A stretch of DNA of 64,000 nt from positions 62,001 to 126,000 of the forward strand of contig NZ_FXTC01000012.1 of assembly GCF_900182655.1 (NCBI RefSeq). Direction: 5' to 3'. Below, piece by piece: positions 8,306-17,672 of this stretch. The notes beneath the pieces are model-generated. The model was not told the origin of the DNA. It made no database searches and was given only the letters and a program-made list of their open reading frames with translations. This stretch comes from Chryseobacterium rhizoplanae. GTDB taxonomy: Bacteria; Bacteroidota; Bacteroidia; Flavobacteriales; Weeksellaceae. A program made the position numbers and the translations under genes. The stretch's first letter is position 1, and each line of letters starts with the position of its first letter.

Positions 8306-9115
8306 ATGGAAATATCACTTCGAAATCAGGTAGCTGTGGTTACAGGTGCCTCCAGCGGAATAGGTTCAGGAATCGCAAAATCATTAGCGGAAGCAGGAGC
8401 AACAGTCATTGTCAACCATTCTTCGGAAAGATCCTCAGAAGAAGCTAAAGCTGTTCTGAAAGAAATTACCGATGCCGGAGGAAAAGGGATCACCTACGCC
8501 TGTGACGTCTCTAAAGAAGATCAGGTAATCAAAATGTTTCAGGATGTTGTTTCTGAATTTCAAACTGTAGATATTCTTGTGAATAACGCAGGTATTCAAA
8601 AGGATGCAAAGTTCACTGAAATGACAATAGACCAATGGAATGCCGTCATTGGTGTCAATCTGACGGGACAGTTTCTATGTGCCAGGGAAGCTATCAAAGA
8701 ATTTTTACGAAGAGGAATAGATCCTTCACGTTCTGTTGCCTGTGGAAAGATTATTCATATCAGTTCTGTGCATGAAATTATTCCATGGGCCGGACATGCC
8801 AACTACGCATCAAGCAAAGGAGCTATCAGAATGTTGATGCAAACCCTTGCTCAGGAATATGGAGCAGCCAAAATCAGGGTCAATTCTATTTGTCCGGGAG
8901 CCATTCAGACTCCCATTAATCAGAATGCTTGGAATACGCCTGAAGCACTCAATTCTCTTCTTACCCTTATTCCTTATAACAGAATCGGACAGCCGAAGGA
9001 TATCGGGAACTTAGCTGCTTTTCTTGCCAGTGATCTTGCTGATTATATCACAGGAACCAGCATCTTCGTGGATGGTGGAATGACTACGTTTGAGAGCTTT
9101 TCCACAGGAGGTTAA
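8306..9115 (+). CDS. SDR-family oxidoreductase, glucose 1-dehydrogenase-like
   Basis: This is a classical short-chain dehydrogenase of 269 residues. It has the nucleotide-binding motif TGASSGIGSGIAKSL near the N-terminus, NNAG near residue 90, and the catalytic Ser/Tyr/Lys set in IIHISSVHE and YASSKGAIRML. This is followed by RVNSICPGAIQTPIN and a C-terminal DGGMTTFES. The overall pattern resembles bacterial glucose 1-dehydrogenases, which oxidise D-glucose with NAD(P), but SDR substrates are hard to assign. The glucosidase-like gene lies about 100 bases downstream on the same strand, so a sugar substrate is plausible. Three tandem AAAGTTT heptamers follow the stop. Confidence 0.85.
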   Translation: MEISLRNQVAVVTGASSGIGSGIAKSLAEAGATVIVNHSSERSSEEAKAVLKEITDAGGKGITYACDVSKEDQVIKMFQDVVSEFQTVDILVNNAGIQKDAKFTEMTIDQWNAVIGVNLTGQFLCAREAIKEFLRRGIDPSRSVACGKIIHISSVHEIIPWAGHANYASSKGAIRMLMQTLAQEYGAAKIRVNSICPGAIQTPINQNAWNTPEALNSLLTLIPYNRIGQPKDIGNLAAFLASDLADYITGTSIFVDGGMTTFESFSTGG

Positions 9116-9136
9116 AAAGTTTAAAGTTTAAAGTTT
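9116..9136. repeat. Three tandem AAAGTTT heptamers
   Basis: The heptamer AAAGTTT is repeated three times without change, starting directly after the SDR stop codon (9113-9115). No coding or terminator role is evident. Confidence 0.7.
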
Positions 9137-9170
9137 TGAGGTTGGTCTCATAGCTTTCAATGTGGTCAAA

Positions 9171-9189
9171 TATTACTCATTGCTCATTA
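9171..9189. repeat. Second copy of the dispersed TATTACTCATTGCTCATTA repeat
   Basis: This 19-base sequence is identical to 4114-4132, although the flanking genes are unrelated. It lies 24 bases before the glucosidase ATG and is followed by ttcattacttat, a degenerate continuation of the same TCATTA unit. Confidence 0.6.
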
Positions 9190-9212
9190 TTCATTACTTA
9201 TAATTATTGCTT

Positions 9213-11882
9213 ATGTCAGAAAAACAGAGAATTTCAGATGTTTCATGGAAAAAATGGGGCCCGTATGTAAGTAACCGGGAATGGGGCCTTGTTCGTGAAG
9301 ATTACAGTGAAAACGGCGATGCCTGGAATTATACCAGCCATGATACTGCAGAAGCCAAAACATACCGTTGGGGTGAGGAAGGCATATGCGGAATCTGTGA
9401 TGACCTTCAGAAGCTGGTATTCTCTGTCGGATTCTGGAATAAAAAGGATAAAATGGTAAAAGAACGGTTCTTTGGGTTGACCAACGGACAGGGAAATCAC
9501 GGTGAAGACGTGAAGGAATATTTTTACTACCTGGATTCTACACCTACGCATTCTTACATGAAAATGCTGTATAAATATCCGCAAAATACTTTTCCCTATG
9601 AAGATCTTGTAAAAACAAATGCTTCGAGAAGTAAGGATGAAACGGAATATGAACTGATTGATACCGGAATTTTTGATAACAATGAATACTTTGACATCTT
9701 TATTGAATATGCAAAAGAAAGTCAGAATGATATTCTGGTCAGACTTACCATTGTCAACAAATCTGAAAAAGAGGCTTCTCTCGTCATATTGCCTACGGTT
9801 TGGTTCAGGAATACCTGGAATTGGGGATATGACGACTATCAGCCAAAATTATATGCTGAAGATGCAGACCGGATTAAAGTAAATCATCAGGATATTGACA
9901 TCAAAAATTTGTATGCAAAACAATCTTTAAAAACCCTGTTTTGTAACAATGAAACCAATAATGAAAGACTTTACCAGTCACAAAATGAATCAAAATTCTG
10001 CAAAGACGGGATCAATAATTTTGTAATGACGGGTAACTCTCAGTCTGTAAATCCCAAAAATGTAGGAACAAAAGCCTCTTTTTTTATTGATGAAGATTTT
10101 AAAGCCGGGGAATCCAGAACATTTGAATTCAGATTATCAGATAAGGATTTACGAGAGCCGTTCGGTGATTTTGACACTCTTTTTGATCAAAGACAGAAAG
10201 AAGCCGATGAATTTTATGCCGAAATCCAGAAAGGAATCACTTCGGAAGATGAAAAACTGGTACAAAGACAGGCTTTTGCAGGAATGTTGTGGAATAAAAT
10301 GTTTTACCACTACAATGTTGAAAAATGGCTGAAAGGTGATCCGGCTGAAATGCCTCCTCCAAAATCGCGGGGAAAAATAAGAAATTATGAGTGGAAGCAT
10401 CTTAATAACGAACATATTATTTCCATGCCGGATAAATGGGAATATCCGTGGTATGCCACCTGGGATCTGGCGTTTCACACCATCAGCTTCTCCCTGATTG
10501 ATCCGGACTTTGCAAAGCATCAGCTGAAACTTTTCCTGTTTGAATGGTATATGCATCCCAATGGACAGCTTCCCGCCTACGAATGGAATCTCAGTGACGT
10601 GAATCCTCCGGTACATGCCTGGGCAGTTTTCAGAGTATTTAAAATTGATGAATATTTAAAAGATAAACCCGACCTGGAATTTTTGGAAAGCGCTTTCCAG
10701 AAACTATTGATGAACTTTACCTGGTGGGTGAATAAAAAAGATACCAATGGCAATAACATATTTGAAGGAGGTTTCTTAGGTCTTGATAATATTGGCGTTT
10801 TTGACCGGAATGCTGTTTTACCCAACGGAGAACAGCTGGAACAGTCAGACGGTACAAGCTGGATGGCTATGTTTGCCCTGAATATGATGAGGATTGCCCT
10901 GGAGCTGGCACTTTATAATAATGTGTATGAAGAGATGGCGATGAAGTTTTTTGAACACTTCCTGTCAATTGCCAATTCACTGGATAATATGGGGGATGAA
11001 GAATTCAGTTTGTGGGATGAACAGGATGAGTTTTTCTATGATGCCATAGCTTCTAATGACGGAACGCATATGTATTTAAGATTAAGAACCATCGTAGGGC
11101 TGATCCCGATGTTTGCTGTTGAGGTGATAGATGATGAGATGATTGAAAACCTGCCTAATTTTAAGAAAAGAATGAAATGGGTACTGGATAATAAACCGGA
11201 ACTGGCTTCTCTGGTTTCAAGATGGGAAGTCAAAGGTCAGGATTCCAAACACCTTTTGTCCTTGCTTCGCGGACACCGTTTGAAAAGATTGTTAAACAGA
11301 ATGCTGAATCCGGAGGAATTTTTGAGTGATTATGGGGTAAGGGCACTATCAAAAGAATATGAAAACAATCCTTATACTTTAACTTTGAATGAAACGGATT
11401 ATAGGGTGAAATATACTCCGGCAGAAAGTGACAGTGGACTATTTGGTGGGAACAGCAACTGGCGCGGCCCGGTGTGGTTTCCGATTAATTTTTTGATAAT
11501 CGATAGTCTTCAGCGTTTTTTCTTTTACTACAGCCCTGATTTTTTAGTGGAATATCCTACAGGAAGTGGAAACTATTCAAATCTGGATCAGATAGCAGAT
11601 GCTTTAAACAAAAGGCTTGCAAAGATTTTCTTAAAGGATGAAAATGGAAAAAGACCGGTTCATGGGCAATATGAAAGATTTCAGACCGATCCGGACTTTA
11701 AAGATTATATCCTGTTCTACGAATATTTTCATGGGGATAACGGCCGTGGAGTAGGAGCTTCCCACCAAACGGGCTGGACGGGACTTATTGCCAAAATCCT
11801 GCAGCCAAGATTTTCCAAAAAAGAAATTGCGGAATCTGAAACTGAAATGCCTGAAGATATTGAAAAGACAAAAGAACCATAA
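9213..11882 (+). CDS. GH63/MGH1-like glucosidase
   Basis: This large 889-residue protein has no signal peptide and is probably cytoplasmic. The C-terminal two thirds look like an (alpha/alpha)6 barrel of the GH63/mannosylglycerate-hydrolase-like group: WYATWDLAFHTISF near residue 415, PNGQLPAYEWNLSDVNPP, QSDGTSWMAMFALNM, and GGNSNWRGPVWFPINFL near residue 750. The N-terminal part is beta-rich (WGPYVSNREWGLVREDYS). Such enzymes hydrolyse alpha-glucosidic bonds in oligosaccharides; the exact substrate is unknown. The ATG at 9213 is preferred over the TTG two codons earlier. An SDR with glucose-dehydrogenase features lies upstream, suggesting linked sugar metabolism. Confidence 0.85.
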   Translation: MSEKQRISDVSWKKWGPYVSNREWGLVREDYSENGDAWNYTSHDTAEAKTYRWGEEGICGICDDLQKLVFSVGFWNKKDKMVKERFFGLTNGQGNHGEDVKEYFYYLDSTPTHSYMKMLYKYPQNTFPYEDLVKTNASRSKDETEYELIDTGIFDNNEYFDIFIEYAKESQNDILVRLTIVNKSEKEASLVILPTVWFRNTWNWGYDDYQPKLYAEDADRIKVNHQDIDIKNLYAKQSLKTLFCNNETNNERLYQSQNESKFCKDGINNFVMTGNSQSVNPKNVGTKASFFIDEDFKAGESRTFEFRLSDKDLREPFGDFDTLFDQRQKEADEFYAEIQKGITSEDEKLVQRQAFAGMLWNKMFYHYNVEKWLKGDPAEMPPPKSRGKIRNYEWKHLNNEHIISMPDKWEYPWYATWDLAFHTISFSLIDPDFAKHQLKLFLFEWYMHPNGQLPAYEWNLSDVNPPVHAWAVFRVFKIDEYLKDKPDLEFLESAFQKLLMNFTWWVNKKDTNGNNIFEGGFLGLDNIGVFDRNAVLPNGEQLEQSDGTSWMAMFALNMMRIALELALYNNVYEEMAMKFFEHFLSIANSLDNMGDEEFSLWDEQDEFFYDAIASNDGTHMYLRLRTIVGLIPMFAVEVIDDEMIENLPNFKKRMKWVLDNKPELASLVSRWEVKGQDSKHLLSLLRGHRLKRLLNRMLNPEEFLSDYGVRALSKEYENNPYTLTLNETDYRVKYTPAESDSGLFGGNSNWRGPVWFPINFLIIDSLQRFFFYYSPDFLVEYPTGSGNYSNLDQIADALNKRLAKIFLKDENGKRPVHGQYERFQTDPDFKDYILFYEYFHGDNGRGVGASHQTGWTGLIAKILQPRFSKKEIAESETEMPEDIEKTKEP

Positions 11883-11907
11883 AAGAATTCTACCAATGAG
11901 GATCGGC

Positions 11908-12594
11908 CTATTCAAATATCTGCTGGATAATTTCCAAAGAAGCAGGCGTCTTGAAGTCTGTGATATGATAATGATAGTACACCAAAAGGCTGTCCAGGAA
12001 ATCTTTTCTTAATGAAGAATGGATTTTGATGGCATAAAGATTTTCGGCACAGAGTGCTTCTTTCCACAATGCAGAAATTTCTTCGTTGAATTGCTGATGG
12101 CAGATCACAAGGGAAAAAGTTCCGGTTTCCGGATCTAAAAACTTACCGTCACCCAACAATGGAGCAACCCCTTGAATCTTTAAAACAGCCAGTAAAAAAA
12201 GCAGGTGTGCCTGGTAATTTCTGTTTGTCAGTTCATTGATAAAATGATCAATACCGGCATAGATAGGAATATTTTTATCCTCATATCTAAGGATGTGGCT
12301 CAGGAAATCTGAAATAAAGAAAATAACGGTATTTACTTTTATATCCGTATAAATGTCATTATTTTTTACCAGTTCAAATTTTGAAACAGTCGGAATACCA
12401 TTGCCACGGAGCGGATGTATTGAAAAATTCAGCTGGCTCAATGGCTGCAGCAGGGCTTTCTTTTTATTCTTTTTAGAATAAATTCCTTTTAGAAAATAGC
12501 TTTGAAAACCCTCTTCTTCAGTAAAACAATGCAATACCGCATCATTTTCTCCGTATTTTATAAACGAAAGTAAAAAACCGTTTTGTGAATTCAT
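11908..12594 (-). CDS. recO: DNA repair protein RecO
   Basis: RecO works with RecF and RecR to load RecA at gaps coated with single-strand-binding protein. The 228-residue protein has the N-terminal OB-fold pattern (GFLLSFIKYGENDAVLHCFTE, GFQSYFLKGI) and the helical C-terminal domain (HLLFLLAVLKIQGVAPLL). The zinc-binding cysteines of some RecO proteins are not evident. It starts only 2 bases after the porZ stop and is the last gene of the operon at 16576-11908. Placement of recO next to porZ may be common in flavobacteria, which I recall rather than checked. Confidence 0.9.
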   Translation of the reverse strand: MNSQNGFLLSFIKYGENDAVLHCFTEEEGFQSYFLKGIYSKKNKKKALLQPLSQLNFSIHPLRGNGIPTVSKFELVKNNDIYTDIKVNTVIFFISDFLSHILRYEDKNIPIYAGIDHFINELTNRNYQAHLLFLLAVLKIQGVAPLLGDGKFLDPETGTFSLVICHQQFNEEISALWKEALCAENLYAIKIHSSLRKDFLDSLLVYYHYHITDFKTPASLEIIQQIFE

Positions 12595-12596
12595 TA

Positions 12597-14861
12597 TTAA
12601 TTAACCACACCTATTTTGGCTGTAGCTTTATCAGATCCATCCTCATTGGTCATCAGAACAAAATACATTCCTGATGCTACTCTTACCCCTTTCTGATTAT
12701 TAAGGTCCCATTCATAATAACCTCCTCTTGCTACTGCAGAGTGTACCACATTTCCTGCCGCATCTACAATTCTTATATTGGTTTTTTCTGCAAGGCCTTT
12801 AAGCGTAACTTTCCCCTTAAAATTAGAATACACAACAGGGTTAGGATATACCACAACATCACCGAAATTGGAAGTTACATCAGCAACATCACCCTGATAG
12901 GTTACAATACCATTATACGTTACAAAATATACTTTTCCGGTTTTCTTATCAACTTTTATATCTGTAACACTATTGGTAGGAAGAGGTGAATTTTCTTTAG
13001 TAAAATGTTTTATTGTTTTCTGGCCGTCAGCAGAAAGGTAATATACACCACCACCATCAACAGAAACCCACTTGTAATTTCCTTCGTCTACTGCAATCTG
13101 AAGAATAGTTGATTCTCTGAAAAGCTCTTCACCCAGTCCGTTTTGTTCTATTACTATAGGTTCTACTTCAGGCTGTGGGGTTTTTATTTCAGACGCAGCG
13201 TTAGACATAACTCTTAAACCTGAGTCTGTACCAATCCATGCATCTCCGGACTTATCAAATGCTACAGATAAGATTCCTCCTGAACTGTTAAATCCATTAG
13301 AACTGCCCAGGATATAATCTGTATCATCGGAAAGGTTGGTTGCATTTTTATAGTCATATACCCAAAAGTTATTAGATCTCGGCAGTGGAGTCCATAACAT
13401 ATTTTCATGGTAAACCGTCTTTTGTATACCATCACTGGCAAGAACTATTTTCTTTATAAGAAAGTCGTCAGAGGCTTTATCATAGATTCCTATGGAAGGG
13501 TTTCCGTCATTAAATCCAAAAGAAACAAAAAGGTTGTTCTGGGTATCTGTCGCAAATCCTACAGGACGTCTGTAATAGGGTTGTGCCCCTAAATTATAAT
13601 ATTTTACCAGTTCAAAATCTTTGCTTGTTGCATTATATTTCATTTTATAGACCCCGTTATCCAACATGGTATAATTGGTAAAGAGAACTTCATTACTGTT
13701 ATAAGGGCTTATAATAGCATCCAATACGTTGATGAAGGTTGGACGATTGGGATTACTTTTATTGAAAAAAGAAGGATAAATCCAATCCGTACCGTTGAAA
13801 TAATAAAAACCAGGTTCCTGTGGCTGAATAAACGGATGGTTATAGTTATTTGCTCTGGCACCAGAAGAAACCAGAAGCTGATTATTATCAAAAAGGTTAA
13901 TATTATACGCAAAATTGAAGTAAGGACCCGATGGTTTAAAAGTATTGTTACTTTCATCCTTGATCCCTGATAATACAGTGCCTCCAAAGATTTTTCCACC
14001 AGCCGTTATGGCAGTGTTGCATTCTTCTCCAAGGCTTATCGCATTTTGTGATACTCCGTTTGTTCCGTAGGTATATACCCGATTGTCAGTAACAATAATA
14101 TTATTCGATGTAATAACGAGGTCACGGATATTTTCGAAACTTGTAGGAAGTTGTGTAGGAGTACCGTTGTTATAAAAATAAGCTGCTGTAGCGGATGAAT
14201 ATACCAGCTCAGATTCTGAGTCTATATGTTTGAATGCGCCTGGAGCTTCTGTAGTCCATGTAGAATATACCGGGAAGGTAGTATTCATCTGATGGCTCTT
14301 CAATCCTGTATTGGTTACAGAATATACCTTATTCCCAAATATGGTTGCTTCATTACTCGCTTCATAAACCCCGCCGCTCAGGAAAAATGTAGAATCTCCG
14401 AACTCTTTATTGTTCAGGTTAAATATGGAAAGTCCATAGCCTACAGAAATGACAGCCTGGTTTCCGGTTATAGAAATATGATTGATTTTTTTATTTCCGT
14501 TATATCCGGCAGCAATAGGAATATCAACAATATATTTGATTTCCTGCGGGGTGATAACGTCCATGGAGCCGTTTTCATACCCGATAAGTCCTGTTTTAGT
14601 CTGTGGGTTGTAATCGAAGGCTGTGATTCCGATATTATGCAGACCATTGGCTTTGGACAACTTCGTAATTTCTCCTGTTGATATTGTATAATAGAATATT
14701 CCATTTTCTGTAGCTGCAATAATTTTCCCATTGTCTTCTTTCATAGCTAAGACTTTGTTGTAGGAAAATAGATCTGCCCATTTTTTTGAAGAAATGACCT
14801 GCGCTTTTGTAAACTGCAGGGATGCTAAAATACCAAGAGAAATTATAGAGAGTTTTTTCAT
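12597..14861 (-). CDS. porZ: PorZ-like T9SS surface protein (type A sorting domain)
   Basis: The 754-residue protein has a signal peptide (ending FTKAQ) and a beta-propeller-like region beginning WADLFSYNKVLAMKEDNGK and AATENGIFYY. It ends with a T9SS type A sorting domain (VVVYPNPV near residue 670, then GMYFVLMTNEDGS and KIGVVN). This layout, two propeller domains plus a sorting domain that stays on the protein, matches PorZ. In Porphyromonas PorZ sits at the cell surface and provides anionic LPS to the T9SS sortase. In a flavobacterium the attached glycan may differ. It is third in the operon after the split 5'-nucleotidase genes (9-base gap) and before recO. Confidence 0.8.
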   Translation of the reverse strand: MKKLSIISLGILASLQFTKAQVISSKKWADLFSYNKVLAMKEDNGKIIAATENGIFYYTISTGEITKLSKANGLHNIGITAFDYNPQTKTGLIGYENGSMDVITPQEIKYIVDIPIAAGYNGNKKINHISITGNQAVISVGYGLSIFNLNNKEFGDSTFFLSGGVYEASNEATIFGNKVYSVTNTGLKSHQMNTTFPVYSTWTTEAPGAFKHIDSESELVYSSATAAYFYNNGTPTQLPTSFENIRDLVITSNNIIVTDNRVYTYGTNGVSQNAISLGEECNTAITAGGKIFGGTVLSGIKDESNNTFKPSGPYFNFAYNINLFDNNQLLVSSGARANNYNHPFIQPQEPGFYYFNGTDWIYPSFFNKSNPNRPTFINVLDAIISPYNSNEVLFTNYTMLDNGVYKMKYNATSKDFELVKYYNLGAQPYYRRPVGFATDTQNNLFVSFGFNDGNPSIGIYDKASDDFLIKKIVLASDGIQKTVYHENMLWTPLPRSNNFWVYDYKNATNLSDDTDYILGSSNGFNSSGGILSVAFDKSGDAWIGTDSGLRVMSNAASEIKTPQPEVEPIVIEQNGLGEELFRESTILQIAVDEGNYKWVSVDGGGVYYLSADGQKTIKHFTKENSPLPTNSVTDIKVDKKTGKVYFVTYNGIVTYQGDVADVTSNFGDVVVYPNPVVYSNFKGKVTLKGLAEKTNIRIVDAAGNVVHSAVARGGYYEWDLNNQKGVRVASGMYFVLMTNEDGSDKATAKIGVVN

Positions 14862-14870
14862 ATTATGCGG

Positions 14871-15818
14871 TTATGCTATGCTGCTGTCTATTGCCTGATT
14901 GTTCCAGGAAATATGCTGTACGTTTTTGTTTGTATCAAAATAAAAATCTATTCTACCCAAAAGGAGACCTGCCCATCCTACCTGATTGACAAGAACGTTT
15001 TTGCCCTGTCTGTTGGTATAAGATTGAGGTTCCGGTAAAAAAGTATGCGTATGGCCTCCCAGGATAATATCAATATTTTCTGTACTGGCCGCTAAAATTT
15101 TATCGCTTATTTTATTCGGTTCATCTTTATAATCATAACCGATGTGTGAAAGACAAATCACAAGATCACATTTCTGATCTTTTTTAAGATAATTGGAATA
15201 ATGCTGTGCTACATCTACCGGATCGGAATAAACGGTTTCTCCATACTGTTTTTTACCTACAAGGCCATCCAGCTGAATTCCCACTCCGAAAATTCCTACT
15301 TTGATTCCATTCTTGTTGAAGATCTTATACGGGGAAGTTTTCCCGTCGAGAACCGTATTTTTAAAATCATAATTGGAACAGATAAAAGGAAACTTCGCAT
15401 TGGGAAGTACTTTTAAAAATCCATCAAGTCCATTATCAAAATCATGATTTCCCATGGTAGAGGCATCATATTTCATCATGGACATTAATTTAAACTCCAG
15501 TTCTCCCCCGAAGAAATTGAAATAAGGAGTTCCCTGGAAAATATCTCCTGAATCAAGAAGCAGTACATTGCTTTCCTGATTTCTGATCTGCTGAATTAAG
15601 CTCGCCCTTCTTGCAAAACCTCCCTGGTTAGGATTTTTTGTATAGCTTGCATCGAAAGGTTCTATTCTGCTATGCTGGTCATTGGTATGAAGGATAGTCA
15701 GTTTATTTGCGGATTTAAAATCAAGAATTTTCAACTCTTCCGCCATCATCATATTGGGAGCTAAAGCCATTGCCAAAGATCCGCCTCCTATTGCTCTTAA
15801 AAAACTTTTTCTATCCAT
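14871..15818 (-). CDS. Exported metallophosphatase (5'-nucleotidase N-terminal domain)
   Basis: The 315-residue protein is the calcineurin-like half of a UshA-type 5'-nucleotidase. Metal-binding motifs are visible in order: LTILHTNDQHSRIEP near residue 40, LLLDSGDIFQGTPYF, TMGNHDFDNG, CLSHIGYD and LGGHTHTF. The N-terminus MDRKSFLRAIGGGSLAMALA is a Tat-like export signal with RK instead of RR. The C-terminal substrate-binding domain is absent; it is encoded by the gene just upstream, which shares one base with this one (TAATG). The pair probably acts as one periplasmic nucleotidase or phosphoesterase. porZ follows after 9 bases. Confidence 0.9.
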   Translation of the reverse strand: MDRKSFLRAIGGGSLAMALAPNMMMAEELKILDFKSANKLTILHTNDQHSRIEPFDASYTKNPNQGGFARRASLIQQIRNQESNVLLLDSGDIFQGTPYFNFFGGELEFKLMSMMKYDASTMGNHDFDNGLDGFLKVLPNAKFPFICSNYDFKNTVLDGKTSPYKIFNKNGIKVGIFGVGIQLDGLVGKKQYGETVYSDPVDVAQHYSNYLKKDQKCDLVICLSHIGYDYKDEPNKISDKILAASTENIDIILGGHTHTFLPEPQSYTNRQGKNVLVNQVGWAGLLLGRIDFYFDTNKNVQHISWNNQAIDSSIA

Positions 15819-16576
15819 TACTTCTTCCCGATAAAATTTAAACGAACATCTGAATTTACTACCACTTCAGGAGTTTTCTTAAAATAATCAATAAACAGAT
15901 CTCTCATTTTAATTCCTGTTGAGATGGATTCTCCTTTTGCAAAGAATTTCATATTGTCTCCTCCCAGTGCAAGATAGTCTGAAGTGGCAATATAATAATC
16001 TTTAGCCGGATCTACTGTTTTCCCGTTGATCAAGGATTTGATTACCTGTCCGTTATTGGTCTCAATATATAAGTGAGAAACAGGATTGTTGACCTGCGTT
16101 TTTGCATAATACTCAAAAAGTCCCTGTAAATCTGCTCCCTTCATTTTTACAATTACCACCTCATTTTCAAAAGGCATTACTTCAAATACATTTTTGAGTA
16201 AAATATCTCCTTTTCCGATAGTGGTACGGATTCCCCCGATATTGATCAATGCTGCATCTACATTTTGCTTAAGATGAGTTTTTATCCATTCATTTCCTCC
16301 TTCAAACGTATAGTCAGCTAAAAGATTACCCAGATTGCTGTTATCGCCCTGCTTGGTAAGATCTACATTGGTATGAGAGATCTTCTGGTTCATTTCTTTA
16401 TCCAGTTTTTGCTTATAAGGTTCAATAAATTTTGCAATCTCCTCATCATTTTTCAGCTCATTATTAATAGAGATATTTTTCTGGGTCTTTACATCCGCAA
16501 TTTGCAGCGTAGAAGCTGTTTTGCATGCTGTAAGGGTTGCCAGGGCAATTCCTATTAACAAGAATTTATTTTTCAT
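15818..16576 (-). CDS. Lipoprotein with 5'-nucleotidase C-terminal domain
   Basis: The 252-residue protein starts at the ATG at 16576 and has a lipobox (LATLTAC), so it is a predicted lipoprotein. The body matches the 5'-nucleotidase C-terminal domain: GNLLADYTFEGGNEW, DAALINIGGIRTTIGKGD, NVFEVMPFENEVVIVKMKG and YIATSDYLALGGDNM. In UshA this domain follows the metallophosphatase domain; here it is separate and comes first in the operon, overlapping the phosphatase gene by one base. The frame extends upstream to 16597, but a TATATTTG promoter element lies across that extension. Confidence 0.9.
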   Translation of the reverse strand: MKNKFLLIGIALATLTACKTASTLQIADVKTQKNISINNELKNDEEIAKFIEPYKQKLDKEMNQKISHTNVDLTKQGDNSNLGNLLADYTFEGGNEWIKTHLKQNVDAALINIGGIRTTIGKGDILLKNVFEVMPFENEVVIVKMKGADLQGLFEYYAKTQVNNPVSHLYIETNNGQVIKSLINGKTVDPAKDYYIATSDYLALGGDNMKFFAKGESISTGIKMRDLFIDYFKKTPEVVVNSDVRLNFIGKK

Positions 16577-16594
16577 AATATCTTTTAGTATATG

Positions 16595-16602
16595 CAAATA
16601 TA
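16595..16602 (-). promoter_or_regulatory. Candidate -7 element TATATTTG for the nucleotidase-porZ-recO operon
   Basis: The plus strand reads caaatata, giving TATATTTG on the minus strand, 18 bases upstream of the lipoprotein ATG at 16576. This matches the TAnnTTTG consensus. No clear -33 TTG is seen. It overlaps the longer reading frame and so supports the shorter start. Confidence 0.5.
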
Positions 16603-16656
16603 ACTATATGTATAATAAAACATTATTATTTATTACAAATTCTTACTGTAAATTAT

Positions 16657-16664
16657 TAAATTTG
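16657..16664 (+). promoter_or_regulatory. Candidate -7 element TAAATTTG for dapA
   Basis: TAAATTTG ends 19 bases before the dapA ATG and fits the TAnnTTTG consensus. A -33 element is not clear. With the element at 16595 on the other strand it makes a plausible divergent promoter region. Confidence 0.45.
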
Positions 16665-16683
16665 ACAAAAATAATTCTAACAG

Positions 16684-17556
16684 ATGAGCATTTTAAAAGG
16701 AGTAGGTGTTGCATTGGTAACACCCTTTAATGAAGATTTATCCGTTGACTTCGATAGTTTAACAAAACTAGTGGAGTACAATATCGAAAACGGAACCAAT
16801 TATTTGGTAGTATTGGGTACTACGGCAGAAGCCGCAACGCTTTCTGCAGAAGAGAAGAAACAGGTAATTGAGCATATCATTAAGGTGAATAATAAACGTC
16901 TTCCTTTAGTTTTGGGAATTGGCGGCAACGATACTCTTGACGTCAAGAAACAGATTGAAGAAGCAGATCTTTCTGCATTTGAAGCAGTACTTTCAGTATC
17001 TCCTTATTACAATAAACCGAACCAGGAAGGTCTTTATCAGCACTATAAAATGTTAGCTTCCACAGGGAAAAATATTATTATCTATAATGTTCCTTCAAGA
17101 ACCGGACAGAATGTAGAAGCAGATACAACCCTTCGTCTTGCCAAAGAATTCCCTAATTTATTCCTGATTAAGGAGGCTTCACCCAATATTTTACAGTATT
17201 TTGACATTCTGAGAAAGAAACCTGAAGGATTTTCATTGGTTTCCGGGGATGATGAATATACATTACCGGTAACACTGGCAGGAGGAGATGGTGTAATTTC
17301 AGTAATAGGACAGGCATATCCTAAAGAATTCTCTACCATGGTACAGTTGGCTTTTGAAGGAAAAGTGAAAGAAGCTTACGCAATTCACAATAGGCTGGTT
17401 GATATTACCCGTTTGATTTTTGCAGAAGGAAACCCTTGCGGTATTAAAGTAATACTGGCTGAAAAAGGGATTATTAAAAACTTCTTAAGACTTCCTTTGG
17501 TTGCTGCTTCAGAAGGTCTTCATGCAAAAATTAAAGCTGAAATGGCAAACATTTAA
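16684..17556 (+). CDS. dapA: 4-hydroxy-tetrahydrodipicolinate synthase
   Basis: DapA condenses pyruvate with aspartate semialdehyde, the first committed step to diaminopimelate and lysine. The 290-residue length is standard. Motifs: GVGVALVTPFNEDLSVDF at the N-terminus, VLGTTAEAATLS (the usual GTTGE is GTTAE here), YYNKPNQEGLYQHY, IIYNVPSRTGQN with the catalytic Tyr, and FLIKEASPN with the Schiff-base Lys. It is divergent from the nucleotidase-porZ-recO operon and is followed by a terminator-like hairpin, so it is probably transcribed alone. Confidence 0.95.
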   Translation: MSILKGVGVALVTPFNEDLSVDFDSLTKLVEYNIENGTNYLVVLGTTAEAATLSAEEKKQVIEHIIKVNNKRLPLVLGIGGNDTLDVKKQIEEADLSAFEAVLSVSPYYNKPNQEGLYQHYKMLASTGKNIIIYNVPSRTGQNVEADTTLRLAKEFPNLFLIKEASPNILQYFDILRKKPEGFSLVSGDDEYTLPVTLAGGDGVISVIGQAYPKEFSTMVQLAFEGKVKEAYAIHNRLVDITRLIFAEGNPCGIKVILAEKGIIKNFLRLPLVAASEGLHAKIKAEMANI

Positions 17557-17621
17557 TTTAATAATGAATTGAATTTTATATTACTTTAAAATTCAGCAGT
17601 TCATATTGAAAAATATAAAGG

Positions 17622-17650
17622 GTGGAAAGTTTAGGCTTTTCACTTTTTTT
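17622..17650 (+). terminator. Probable terminator after dapA
   Basis: An 8-base stem (gtggaaag with cttttcac, one G-T pair) with a 6-base loop is followed by seven T residues at 17644-17650. It lies 65 bases after the dapA stop. Confidence 0.5.
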
Positions 17651-17672
17651 AATCATAATAATACAATAAATC

